The notes under the pieces: generated by a model
Seen by the model: only the letters and a program-made list of their open reading frames with translations
What the model was told of the DNA's origin: nothing
Database searches by the model: none
In this document: piece after piece, positions 36,822 to 44,789 of the stretch
Position numbering within the stretch: the stretch's first letter is position 1
How the letters are laid out: every line of letters begins with the position of its first letter
NCBI GenBank assembly: GCA_020161065.1
Contig: JAIUPH010000028.1
Span: forward strand, 372,001 to 436,000
Length of the DNA stretch: 64,000 bases
Origin: Pseudomonadota bacterium
GTDB taxonomy: Bacteria > Pseudomonadota > Gammaproteobacteria > Burkholderiales > Burkholderiaceae_C
Direction of reading: 5' to 3'
Translations under genes and position numbers: made by a program

Positions 36822-37769
36822 ATGCCGCCGAAGGGCAGCCCGCCGCCGCCGGCGCCGGCGCTGGCCGGCATCGGATTGAAGGCGCGCCACGCCGCCGGGC
36901 TGCTGGCCGGCGAGGCCGCGGTCGACTTCCTCGAAGTCCATGCCGAGAACGTGATGGGCGCCGGCGGCCCGGCGCTGCGCCAGCTGGCGCGGCTGCGTGC
37001 GGCGTACCCGCTGTCGGTGCACGGCGTCGGCCTGTCGATCGGCGCCGAAGGGCCGCTCGACGCCGAGCACCTGGCGCGCCTGGCCGCGGTGGTCGAGCGC
37101 TTCCAGCCGCGCTGGGTGTCGGAGCACCTCGCGTGGTCCAGCCACGGCGGCGCGTTCTTCAACGACCTGCTGCCCTTGCCCTACGACGCGGCGACGCTGG
37201 CACGCGTCTGCGACCACGTCGACCAGGTGCAGCAGCGCCTGCGGCGGCCGCTGTTGATCGAGAACCCCAGCACCTACGTCGAGTTCGCCGCCTCGACGAT
37301 GGACGAGGCGCAGTTCCTCGGCGAACTGGTGCGGCGCAGCGGCTGCGGCCTGCTGCTCGACGTGAACAACGCCTATGTCAGCGCCGTCAACCACCGGCGC
37401 GACGCCTGGGCGTTCATCGCGGCGCTGCCGCCGGCCGCTGTGGGCGAGATCCACCTCGCCGGCTTCGCCGAGGACCGCGACGGCGCGGGCGACCGGCTGC
37501 TCATCGACCACCACGGCGCGCCGGTGGACGACGCGGTGTGGCAGTTGTACGCCCGCACGATCGAAAGGCTGGGCCCGCGGCCGACGCTGATCGAACGCGA
37601 CAACGACATCCCGGCGCTTGCCGTGCTGGCGGCCGAGGCGGCGCGCGCCCGCGAGGGCATGGCCGCCTTCGCCACGCGGCCGCAGGCCGCCTTCGCCACG
37701 CGGCCGCAGGCCGCCTTCGCCACGCGGCCGCGGGCCGCTGCAGACATCGCTCGGTTGGAGGCCGCATGA
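36822..37769 (+). CDS. bufB: Bufferin maturation enzyme BufB (DUF692 / MbnB-like)
   Basis: A 315-aa TIM-barrel DUF692 protein. Expected motifs are present: GIGLKARHA, VDFLEVHAENVM, LSVHGVGLSIG, WVSEHLAWSSHGG, LLIENPSTYVEF, LLLDVNNAYVSAVNH, GEIHLAGF, LIDHHGAPV and LIERDNDIPAL. Their His, Asp and Glu residues bind the multi-iron centre. With BufC it oxidises cysteines of BufA1 using O2. The C terminus (about residues 280-305) carries a triplicated AFATRPQA unit that looks like recent repeat expansion outside the catalytic fold. Its stop overlaps bufC by 4 bp. Confidence 0.92.
   Translation: MPPKGSPPPPAPALAGIGLKARHAAGLLAGEAAVDFLEVHAENVMGAGGPALRQLARLRAAYPLSVHGVGLSIGAEGPLDAEHLARLAAVVERFQPRWVSEHLAWSSHGGAFFNDLLPLPYDAATLARVCDHVDQVQQRLRRPLLIENPSTYVEFAASTMDEAQFLGELVRRSGCGLLLDVNNAYVSAVNHRRDAWAFIAALPPAAVGEIHLAGFAEDRDGAGDRLLIDHHGAPVDDAVWQLYARTIERLGPRPTLIERDNDIPALAVLAAEAARAREGMAAFATRPQAAFATRPQAAFATRPRAAADIARLEAA
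37662..37733 (+). repeat. Three 24-bp in-frame tandem repeats in the bufB 3' end
   Basis: Three copies of a 24-bp unit, GCCGCCTTCGCCACGCGGCC followed by GCAG, encode AAFATRPQ twice and AAFATRPR once. The copies are nearly identical at the DNA level, which implies recent expansion. They add 24 residues to the C-terminal tail of BufB. Confidence 0.95.
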
Positions 37770-38596
37770 ACCGCCTCGCCATGCCGTGGCAGGCGGCCTT
37801 CGGCGCCGCCTTGCTGGACCCCGCGCGGGCCGTGCCCAGCGGCCTGGTCACCTGGAACGGTTCGGACCCCGCGGCGCGCTTCGCGGTCCATCGCAACAAC
37901 GTCGTCGTCTCGCTGGTGCAGGCGCTGGCCGATGGCTTTCCGGTCGTGCAACGCCTCGTCGGCGAGGCCTTCTTTGCGGCGATGGCCGGCGTCTACGTGC
38001 GCGCCCATCCGCCGCGCTCGCCGGTGCTCGCCGCGTACGGCGACGGCTTCGCCGAATGGCTTGCCGCCTTCGAGCAGGCGGCAGGACTGCCCTACCTGCC
38101 CGACATGGCGCGGCTCGAACGCGCACGCGTGCGGGCCTACCACGCGGCGGACGCCACGCCCATCGGCGCCGACGACTGGGCCGCCTGCCTGCGCGCGCCC
38201 GAGCGGCTGGGCGGCGTGCGCTTGCCGCTCGATCCTTCGGTCAGCGCCATCGCCTCGCCCTGGGCCGTCGCGTCGCTGTGGGCGGCCCACCAGCATGACG
38301 ATCCGCGGGACGACGACGCGGCCATCGCCGCCGTCGCGCTCGACCAGGCCGAAGCCGCGCTGGTGCTGCGCGACGGCGACGACGTGCTCGTGCTGCCGGT
38401 CGACCGCGCCACCGCGGCCTTCGTGCAGGCGCTGCAATCGGCGCTGCCGCTGGCCGCCGCGGTCGAGGCTGCGGCAATCGCGGCGACCGCGGCACACGCG
38501 TCGACCACGCCGCCATTCGACCTGGCCGGCACGCTGGCCCTGCTGATCCGCCACGGCGCCATCACCGCCTGGCACCACGCCGGAGAAGCACCATGA
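37766..38596 (+). CDS. bufC: Bufferin maturation partner BufC (DUF2063 / MbnC-like)
   Basis: A 276-aa protein. The N-terminal DUF2063 domain (residues about 5-100) shows QAAFGAALLDP, FAVHRNNVVVSLVQALADGFPVVQRLVG and LAAYGDGFAEWLAAF, the family pattern of a putative substrate-recruiting domain. It partners the DUF692 enzyme and binds the leader of the precursor in the related methanobactin system. It overlaps bufB (ATGA) and the DoxX gene (ATGA), so the three are co-translated. Confidence 0.9.
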   Translation: MNRLAMPWQAAFGAALLDPARAVPSGLVTWNGSDPAARFAVHRNNVVVSLVQALADGFPVVQRLVGEAFFAAMAGVYVRAHPPRSPVLAAYGDGFAEWLAAFEQAAGLPYLPDMARLERARVRAYHAADATPIGADDWAACLRAPERLGGVRLPLDPSVSAIASPWAVASLWAAHQHDDPRDDDAAIAAVALDQAEAALVLRDGDDVLVLPVDRATAAFVQALQSALPLAAAVEAAAIAATAAHASTTPPFDLAGTLALLIRHGAITAWHHAGEAP

Positions 38597-39144
38597 CGTC
38601 CACCGTGCAGGCGCAAGCGCGCAATGCGGATCCGGATGCGGCTGCGGCTGCGGCTGCCGCCACGCCGCGGCTGCTCTCGTGGTTCGAACGCATCCCCGAG
38701 TCGCTGATCGCGCTGCTGGCGCGCTTCTCGATCGCGGCGACGTTCTGGACCTCGGGGCAGACCAAGGTCGAGGGCTTCGCGCTCAACCTCGTCACGGGCG
38801 AATTCGCGCTCGGCTGGCCGCGGCTGTCGGCTTCGGCCATCGACCTGTTCCGCGACGAGTACAAGCTGCCGCTGCTGCCGCCGGAACTGGCCGCCATGCT
38901 GGCCGCGACCGCCGAGCATGCGCTGCCGCTGCTGTTGCTGCTGGGCCTGGGCACGCGGCTGGCCTCGCTGGGGCTGCTGGGGATGACGGCGGTGATCCAG
39001 CTGCTGGTCTACCCCGGCGCCTACGCCACGCATGGCGTGTGGGCCGCGCTGCTGCTGTGGTTGATGCGGCGCGGCGGCGGCAGCTTCTCGCTGGACCACC
39101 TGATCGCCCGCGCCGCGGCCCGGCGCCGGGCGCCCGGCGGGTAG
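38593..39144 (+). CDS. DoxX-family membrane protein of the bufferin operon
   Basis: A 183-aa protein with about four hydrophobic helices (IALLARFSIAATFWTSGQTK; ALPLLLLLGLGTRLASLGLL; MTAVIQLLVYPGAY; GVWAALLLWLM) and the DoxX-type FWTSGQTKVEGF motif near the first helix. An Ala-rich N terminus precedes them. DoxX-like proteins recur in buf operons and are thought to be redox-related membrane partners. Here it overlaps bufC by 4 bp and lies upstream of the sigma gene. Confidence 0.85.
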   Translation: MTSTVQAQARNADPDAAAAAAAATPRLLSWFERIPESLIALLARFSIAATFWTSGQTKVEGFALNLVTGEFALGWPRLSASAIDLFRDEYKLPLLPPELAAMLAATAEHALPLLLLLGLGTRLASLGLLGMTAVIQLLVYPGAYATHGVWAALLLWLMRRGGGSFSLDHLIARAAARRRAPGG

Positions 39145-39245
39145 TCATGCGGCTCGAAGCCGCCGGCGCCGCGCCCGGCTGGCCGGGGGCGGTCAGAATC
39201 CGCGTCGAGCCGCCCCGCGGCAACCCACCTCCGCCGTCCGACACC

Positions 39246-39803
39246 ATGGCCGACGACGCCAGCCTGCACGACTTCGAGTCCGGCCTCAAGCCGCTGTGGC
39301 TGCGCGCCCAGGCCGGCGACGAGGCCGCCTACCGCGACTGCCTGCGCCGCATCGCCGCGCGCCTGCGCGCCTTTCTGCGCCGCCGATTGCAGCGCCTGCC
39401 CGACGACGTGGAAGACCTGGTGCAGGAGACGCTGCTCGCGCTGCACACGCAGCGCGGCACGTATGACGCGGCGCTGCCGGTCAGCGCCTGGGTGCTGGCC
39501 ATCGCGCGCCACAAGCTGGTCGACCTGTGGCGCCGGCGCGGCCGGCAGGAGGCGCTGCACGAGCCGCTCGACGACGTCGACGAGTCGCTGCTCGCCGCCG
39601 ACGTGCGCGAAGGCTCGGCGCACCGCGATCTCGACCAGTTGCTGCAGACCCTGCCGCAGGCCCAGCGCGCGGCCATCGTGCTGACGAAGATCGAAGGGCT
39701 GTCGGTGGCCGAGGCGGCGCACCGTACCGGCGCCACGGAATCGGCGATCAAGGTGCAGGTGCACCGCGGGCTGAAGCGCCTGGCGCAACGCGTGAAGGCT
39801 TGA
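39246..39803 (+). CDS. sigF: ECF RNA polymerase sigma factor, SigF-type
   Basis: A 185-aa sigma factor. Region 2 (about residues 18-90) includes DDVEDLVQETLLALHTQRGTY and ARHKLVDLWRRRGR. Region 4 (about 120-180) includes LPQAQRAAIVLTKIEGLSVA and ESAIKVQVHRGLKRLAQRV. The next gene is NrsF, its expected membrane anti-sigma. An ATG at 39147 in the same frame would add 33 Pro-rich residues; 39246 fits the family start better. The GTAACC-N16-CGAA motif upstream of bufA1 is its likely target. Confidence 0.9.
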   Translation: MADDASLHDFESGLKPLWLRAQAGDEAAYRDCLRRIAARLRAFLRRRLQRLPDDVEDLVQETLLALHTQRGTYDAALPVSAWVLAIARHKLVDLWRRRGRQEALHEPLDDVDESLLAADVREGSAHRDLDQLLQTLPQAQRAAIVLTKIEGLSVAEAAHRTGATESAIKVQVHRGLKRLAQRVKA

Positions 39804-39808
39804 GTGCG

Positions 39809-40444
39809 ATGAAGACCGACGACCTGATCGAGCTGCTTGCCCGCGGTGCCGGCCCCGCACCCACCGCCGTGGCGGCGCGCCGCCTGGCCCCCGCCGCGGC
39901 CCTGGGGCTGGCGGCCAGCGCGCTGCTGGCGCTGGCGCTGTTCGGGCCGATCCCGGCGGCGCTGTATGCCTTGCCGACGCCATGGATCAAGTTCGCCTAC
40001 GCCGCCTCGCTGGCCGCCGCGGCGGGCTGGTGGACGGCGCGGCTGGCGCGGCCGGCGGCGCGCCTCGTCGTGCCGCGGCGGGCCGTGCTCGCGGTGGTCG
40101 CGGCGATGGGCTTGCTCGGCATCGCCTCGCTGCTCGCCACCGCGCCGGGCGAGCGCGCGACGGCGCTGCTGGGCCACTCCTGGTCGAGCTGCCCCTTGAG
40201 CGTGCTGGCGCTGTCGCTGCCGGCGCTGGCCGCCGCACTGTGGGCGGTGCGCGGCCTGGCGCCGACGCGCCCGATGGCCGCCGGCTTCGCCTGCGGGCTG
40301 TTTGCCGGCGCTTTGGGCGCCCTCGGCTACGCGGTGTCGTGCCCCGAGCTGTCGCCGGCTTTCGTCGCGCTGTGGTACTCGCTCGGCATCGGCCTGGTGG
40401 GCGCCGTCGGCGCCCTGCTCGGGCCGCGGGTGCTGCGCTGGTAG
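39809..40444 (+). CDS. nrsF: NrsF-type membrane anti-sigma factor (DUF1109)
   Basis: A 211-aa protein with six predicted hydrophobic helices. The two family cysteines are present: Cys128 (HSWSSCPLSVLALS) and Cys178 (YAVSCPELSPAFVALWYSLG). In Caulobacter two conserved NrsF cysteines with this spacing are needed to release SigF under chromate or cadmium stress. It starts 5 nt after the sigma stop. It would hold the sigma at the membrane until metal stress. It converges with the Lrp gene, 23 bp away. Confidence 0.9.
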   Translation: MKTDDLIELLARGAGPAPTAVAARRLAPAAALGLAASALLALALFGPIPAALYALPTPWIKFAYAASLAAAAGWWTARLARPAARLVVPRRAVLAVVAAMGLLGIASLLATAPGERATALLGHSWSSCPLSVLALSLPALAAALWAVRGLAPTRPMAAGFACGLFAGALGALGYAVSCPELSPAFVALWYSLGIGLVGAVGALLGPRVLRW

Positions 40445-40467
40445 CGCGTTAAATAGCCGCCGCGCCG

Positions 40468-40974
40468 TCAAGCCTCGGCCGGCCGCAGCGGCACGCGCGT
40501 CTCGAACTTCGAACAGTTCATCGCGAACATGCTCTTGAAGTTGCGCACGTTGCGGTTGGACGAGAAAGCCTCGCGCGTGAAGGCGTGGTACTGCTCCATC
40601 GACTCGGCGCTGACGACGAGCAGGAAATCGAACTCGCCCGAGACCTCGTAGCACGCCATCACGGCGTCGTCGGCGGCCATGCGCTGCTCGAACTGGGTCA
40701 GCAGCGCGGCGTTCTGCTGGGCGAGCTCGACCGACACGAACACCGTCAGCGGCCGCCCCACCAGCCGGCGGTCGACGATGGCCACCTGCCGCTGCAGCAC
40801 GCCCGACTCGCGCAACTGCGCGATGCGGCGCTGGCAGGTGGCCGGCGACGTGCCCACGCGGTCGGCCAGCGCGCGCACCGGCAGCGAAGCATCGCGCTGC
40901 AGCAGGTCGAGCAGCGCGAGGTCCAGCGCGTCCAGCAGCGCAGGCCGGGTCGTGTGGGCAGGTTTTCGAGCCAT
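40468..40974 (-). CDS. Lrp/AsnC-family transcriptional regulator
   Basis: A 168-aa protein with an N-terminal HTH (LDLALLDLLQRDASLPVRAL, then TSPATCQRRIAQLRESGVL) and a C-terminal RAM ligand-binding domain (VFVSVELAQQN, VMACYEVSGEFDFLLVV, KSMFAMNCSKFETRV). The start ATG 40974 matches the usual length. These regulators sense amino acids. It is divergent from the M20 hydrolase and the ammonia-lyase fusion (118 bp between starts), so it probably controls that amino-acid catabolic operon. Confidence 0.92.
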   Translation of the reverse strand: MARKPAHTTRPALLDALDLALLDLLQRDASLPVRALADRVGTSPATCQRRIAQLRESGVLQRQVAIVDRRLVGRPLTVFVSVELAQQNAALLTQFEQRMAADDAVMACYEVSGEFDFLLVVSAESMEQYHAFTREAFSSNRNVRNFKSMFAMNCSKFETRVPLRPAEA

Positions 40975-41092
40975 CGCTTCGGCGAACCCCCGTGTCGCGA
41001 GACAAACGCTGCGCAGGAGGGCTGCATGGTGGTGAATCCGCTCGCCATCATGCCCCAACAATCGGCGCCACGAGACCGCAGGACCGCCCCCC

Positions 41093-42289
41093 ATGCAACC
41101 GATCGACGAGCAGACGCTGGCAGCCGGCTGGGTGCGCTGGCGGCACGAGTTCCACCGCTTCCCCGAGACTGGCTTCAACGAGCGCGCCACCGCCGACCGA
41201 GTGGCCGCGGTGCTGCAGATGCTGGGGCTCGACGTGCAGCGCGGCATCGGCGGCACCGGGGTGGTCGCCAGCCTGCAGGTGGGCAGCGGCCGCGGCGCGA
41301 TCGGCCTGCGCGCCGACATGGACGCGCTGGCCATCACCGAAGCCGCGCCCGGCCGCGCCTACGCTTCGGCGCACCCGGGCTGCATGCACGCCTGCGGCCA
41401 CGACGGCCACATGGCGATGCTGCTGGGCGCGGCGCAACTGCTGGCCGCGCGGCGCGACTTCGACGGCACCGTGCGCTTCGTCTTCCAGCCGGCCGAGGAG
41501 CATGGCCGCGGCGCCGCCGCGATGCTGGCCGACGGGTTGCTGCAGCGCTTTCCGATCGACGAGATCTACGGCGTGCACAACCTGCCGGGCCTGCCGGCGG
41601 GCCACTTCGCCACCCGCGCCGGCGCGCTGATGGCCAGCGAGGACAACTTCGTCATCACCATCACCGGCCGCGGCGGCCATGCGGCGCGGCCGCAGATGGC
41701 GATCGACCCGCTGGTCATCGGCGCCGAGACCGTGCTGGCCCTGCAGACCATCGTCGCCCGCTCGCTGGACCCGCGCCACGCGGCCGTGCTGTCGTGCACC
41801 GAGTTCATCACCGACGGCATCCGCAACGCCATTCCCAGCCAGGTGGTGATCAAGGGCGACACGCGCAGCGACACGCCCGAGGTGCAGGCGCTGCTGCAAT
41901 CGCGCCTGCGCGAACTGTGCGACGGCATCTGCCGCGCCCATGGCGCGACGTGCACCGTCGAGTACACGCACGAGTTCGCGCCCACCGTCAACTGGCCGCA
42001 GTGCGTGGCGGTGGCCGTGCGCGCCGCGCAGGCGGTGGCCGGCGCGGAGCGCGTCGACGGCGAGGCGCCGCCGCTGATGATCTCGGAAGACTTCGGCCGC
42101 TTCCTGCAGCACCTTCCCGGCGCCTTCGTCTTCATCGGCAACGGCGTCGGCGACTTCGGCAGCGACGACCCCGGCGGCGTGCCGCTGCACAACGCGCGCT
42201 ACGACTTCAACGACCGCATCGTGCCGATCGGCGCGCGCTGGTTCGCCGAGCTGGTGCGCCAGCGGCTGCCGCGCGCGCCGGCGGCCTGA
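41093..42289 (+). CDS. M20-family amidohydrolase (hippurate hydrolase/HipO-like)
   Basis: A 398-aa metallohydrolase, normal for HipO-type enzymes. Metal-site motifs are present: GLRADMDALAITE, CMHACGHDGHMAMLLGAA, VFQPAEEHGRGAAAML, the GGHAARPQMAIDP dimer-loop His, and PLMISEDFGRFLQ. The family removes an acyl group from N-acyl amino acids or releases amidine ammonia. It lies 7 bp upstream of the ammonia-lyase/carbamoylase fusion, so it probably supplies a free amino acid for that pathway. Confidence 0.9.
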   Translation: MQPIDEQTLAAGWVRWRHEFHRFPETGFNERATADRVAAVLQMLGLDVQRGIGGTGVVASLQVGSGRGAIGLRADMDALAITEAAPGRAYASAHPGCMHACGHDGHMAMLLGAAQLLAARRDFDGTVRFVFQPAEEHGRGAAAMLADGLLQRFPIDEIYGVHNLPGLPAGHFATRAGALMASEDNFVITITGRGGHAARPQMAIDPLVIGAETVLALQTIVARSLDPRHAAVLSCTEFITDGIRNAIPSQVVIKGDTRSDTPEVQALLQSRLRELCDGICRAHGATCTVEYTHEFAPTVNWPQCVAVAVRAAQAVAGAERVDGEAPPLMISEDFGRFLQHLPGAFVFIGNGVGDFGSDDPGGVPLHNARYDFNDRIVPIGARWFAELVRQRLPRAPAA

Positions 42290-42296
42290 GACCGCC

Positions 42297-44744
42297 ATGC
42301 ATGCCCTGAACCTCCAAGCCGCGCGGCGGCCCTACGACGACGCGCTGCGCCCGTGGCTGGGCCTGGCCGAAGCGCGGGCCGCCGCCGAGCGGCTGTCGAC
42401 CTGGACCGGCTTGTCGGGCCACGCCACGCCGGCCTGGTCGCTGCCCGGCCTGGCGCGGCAGCTCGGTATTGCCGGCCTGACCGTCAAGGACGAATCGAAG
42501 CGTTCGGACCTCGGCAGCTTCAAGGCGCTGGGCGCGCCTAACGCGCTGGTCAAGCGGCTGCTGCGGCGCTGGCCGGACGCGGGCTGGAGCGCCGCCGAGC
42601 TGCTGGCCGGCCGCCAGGCGCAACCGTTGCAAGACTTCGTCGCGATCAGCGCCACCGACGGCAACCACGGCCGCGCGCTGGCCGCCGCGGCGCACAGCAT
42701 CGGCTGCCGCTGCGTGATCGTGCTGCACGCCCAGGTCAGCGCCGAACGCGAGCAGGCGATCGCCGCCCATGGCGCCGAGATCGTGCGCATCGACGGCGGC
42801 TACGACGACTCGGTGCGCGAAGCAGCGCGGCTGGCGGCCGCCCACGGCTGGGAGGTGGTGTCGGACACCTCGTACCCCGGCTACGAGGAGGTGCCGCGCG
42901 ACGTGATGCAAGGCTACGGCGTCATCGCCGACGAGTTGCTGGCCGCCGCCGGCGACGCCGACGAGTGCCCGTGGACGCACGTCGTCCTGCAAGGCGGCGT
43001 CGGCGGCCTGGCGGCCGGCATCGTCGCCTGCCTGTGGGACCGCTACGGCGAGCGCCGGCCGCGCCTCGTGGTGGTCGAGCCGGAGCAGGCCGACTGCCTG
43101 CTGCAAAGCGCGATCGAAGGCCGCCCGGCGCGCGCGCGCGGCAGCGTCGATTCGCTGATGGCGGGCCTGGCCTGCGGCGAAACCTCGCCGCTGGCCTGGC
43201 GCTTCCTGCAGCCGGCGGTCGACCTGTTCATGACGGTGTCGGACGCCCAGGCGGCGGCCGCGATGCGCGTGCTGGCCGATGGCGCGCAGGGCGACGTGCC
43301 CATCGTCGCCGGCGAGTCCGGCGTCGCCGGCGTGGCGGCGCTGGTGGCACTCGCGGCACTGCAAGACGATGCCGAAGCGCGGCGCGCCGCCGGCATCGAT
43401 GCGCGCGCGCGCGTGCTCGTCATCAACACCGAAGGCGCCACCGCGCCGGCCGTCTACGCCGCGATCGTCGGGCGCCCCGCGGCCGCGGTGCTGGCCGCCC
43501 AGCGCGCCTGGCTGGAGGGCCACGGCATCGCGCGCGAGCGGCTGCTCGAGCGGCTGCAGGCGCACGCTGCCAACGGCGCCATCGACGGCGGCGGCGTCTG
43601 CCGCATCGCCCTCACCGATGCCGACCGCGCCGGCCGCGACCAGCTCGTGGCCTGGATGCGCGAGTTGCGGCTCGACGTGCGCGTCGACGCCATCGGCAAC
43701 GTCTTCGGCATCCGCGCCGGCCGCCGCGACGCGGCGCCGGTGATGACCGGCTCGCACATCGACACCGTCGCCAGCGGCGGCCGCTACGACGGCAACTACG
43801 GCGTGATGGCCGGCCTGGAAGCGCTGCGCTGGCTCGACGAACGCAGCATCGTCACCGAGCGGCCCCTCGTGCTGGCCGCCTTCACCAACGAGGAAGGCGT
43901 GCGCTTCCAGCCCGACATGATGGGTTCGCTGGTGTATGCCGGCGGCTACCCGCTGCAGCAGGCACTGGACACGGTGGACAGCGATGGCCGGCGCCTGGGT
44001 GACGAGCTGGCGCGCATCGGCTACGCGGGCGCCATGGCCTGCGGCGCCATCGTGCCGCACGCCTTCGTCGAGCTGCACATCGAGCAAGGGCCGGTGATGG
44101 AAGCCGAAGGCATCGAGATCGGCGCCGTCGAAGACCTGCAAGGCATCTCGTGGCAGGCCTTCACGATCAGCGGCCAGTCCAACCACGCCGGCACCACGCC
44201 GATGCGGCTGCGCCGCGACGCTGGCTATTGCGCCGCGGCCATCGCCGTCTTCGTGCGCGAGCTGGCGCAGCGCTACGCCGGCAGCCAGGTGGCGACGGTG
44301 GGGTCGATCGAGCTGCAGCCCAACCTGATCAACGTGATCGCGGCGCGCGCGGCGCTGACGGTCGACCTGCGCAACACCGACGAAGCCACGCTGCAGCGCG
44401 CCGAAGACGAGCTGGCGGCCTTCGTGCAGCGCCTGGGGCGCGAGCAGTCGGTGGCCATCGAGTCGCGCCGCCTGGCGCGCTTCGCGCCGGTGCGCTTCGA
44501 CGAACGGCTGGTGCGCCTGATCGGCGCTGCCGCCCACGCCCGCGGCCACCGCACGCGGCGCATGACCTCCGGCGCCGGCCACGACGCGCAGATGATGGCG
44601 CGCCTGTGCCCGGCGGCGATGATCTTCGTGCCCAGCGCCGCCGGCATCAGCCACAACCCGCGCGAACACACCGAGCCGGCCGACCTGCAGCGCGGCGCCA
44701 ACGTGCTGCTCGACGTGCTGCTGGCGCTGGCGGCGCAGGGGTGA
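42297..44744 (+). CDS. Fused diaminopropionate ammonia-lyase and N-carbamoyl/allantoate-type amidohydrolase
   Basis: One 815-aa frame carries two complete enzymes. Residues 1 to about 395 are a PLP fold II diaminopropionate ammonia-lyase: KDESKRSDLGSFKALGAPNA with Lys76 as the PLP lysine, ATDGNHGRALA, and VLQGGVGGLAAG phosphate loop. Residues about 403-815 are a Zn-dependent M20 beta-ureidopropionase/allantoate amidohydrolase: GSHIDTVASGGRYDGNYGV, AFTNEEGVRFQPDMMGS, VELHIEQGPVME, NHAGTTPMRLRRD, and GAGHDAQMMA. There is no stop, ribosome site or frame change at the joint (about 43500). The lyase turns 2,3-diaminopropionate into pyruvate and ammonia. The hydrolase domain would release such an amino acid from an N-carbamoyl or ureido derivative, so the fusion suggests sequential steps. 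Confidence 0.85.
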   Translation: MHALNLQAARRPYDDALRPWLGLAEARAAAERLSTWTGLSGHATPAWSLPGLARQLGIAGLTVKDESKRSDLGSFKALGAPNALVKRLLRRWPDAGWSAAELLAGRQAQPLQDFVAISATDGNHGRALAAAAHSIGCRCVIVLHAQVSAEREQAIAAHGAEIVRIDGGYDDSVREAARLAAAHGWEVVSDTSYPGYEEVPRDVMQGYGVIADELLAAAGDADECPWTHVVLQGGVGGLAAGIVACLWDRYGERRPRLVVVEPEQADCLLQSAIEGRPARARGSVDSLMAGLACGETSPLAWRFLQPAVDLFMTVSDAQAAAAMRVLADGAQGDVPIVAGESGVAGVAALVALAALQDDAEARRAAGIDARARVLVINTEGATAPAVYAAIVGRPAAAVLAAQRAWLEGHGIARERLLERLQAHAANGAIDGGGVCRIALTDADRAGRDQLVAWMRELRLDVRVDAIGNVFGIRAGRRDAAPVMTGSHIDTVASGGRYDGNYGVMAGLEALRWLDERSIVTERPLVLAAFTNEEGVRFQPDMMGSLVYAGGYPLQQALDTVDSDGRRLGDELARIGYAGAMACGAIVPHAFVELHIEQGPVMEAEGIEIGAVEDLQGISWQAFTISGQSNHAGTTPMRLRRDAGYCAAAIAVFVRELAQRYAGSQVATVGSIELQPNLINVIAARAALTVDLRNTDEATLQRAEDELAAFVQRLGREQSVAIESRRLARFAPVRFDERLVRLIGAAAHARGHRTRRMTSGAGHDAQMMARLCPAAMIFVPSAAGISHNPREHTEPADLQRGANVLLDVLLALAAQG

Positions 44745-44789
44745 AGCCGGCGGCGGTGGCGGCGGCCGTGGCGGCGGCGCCGCGGCTGG

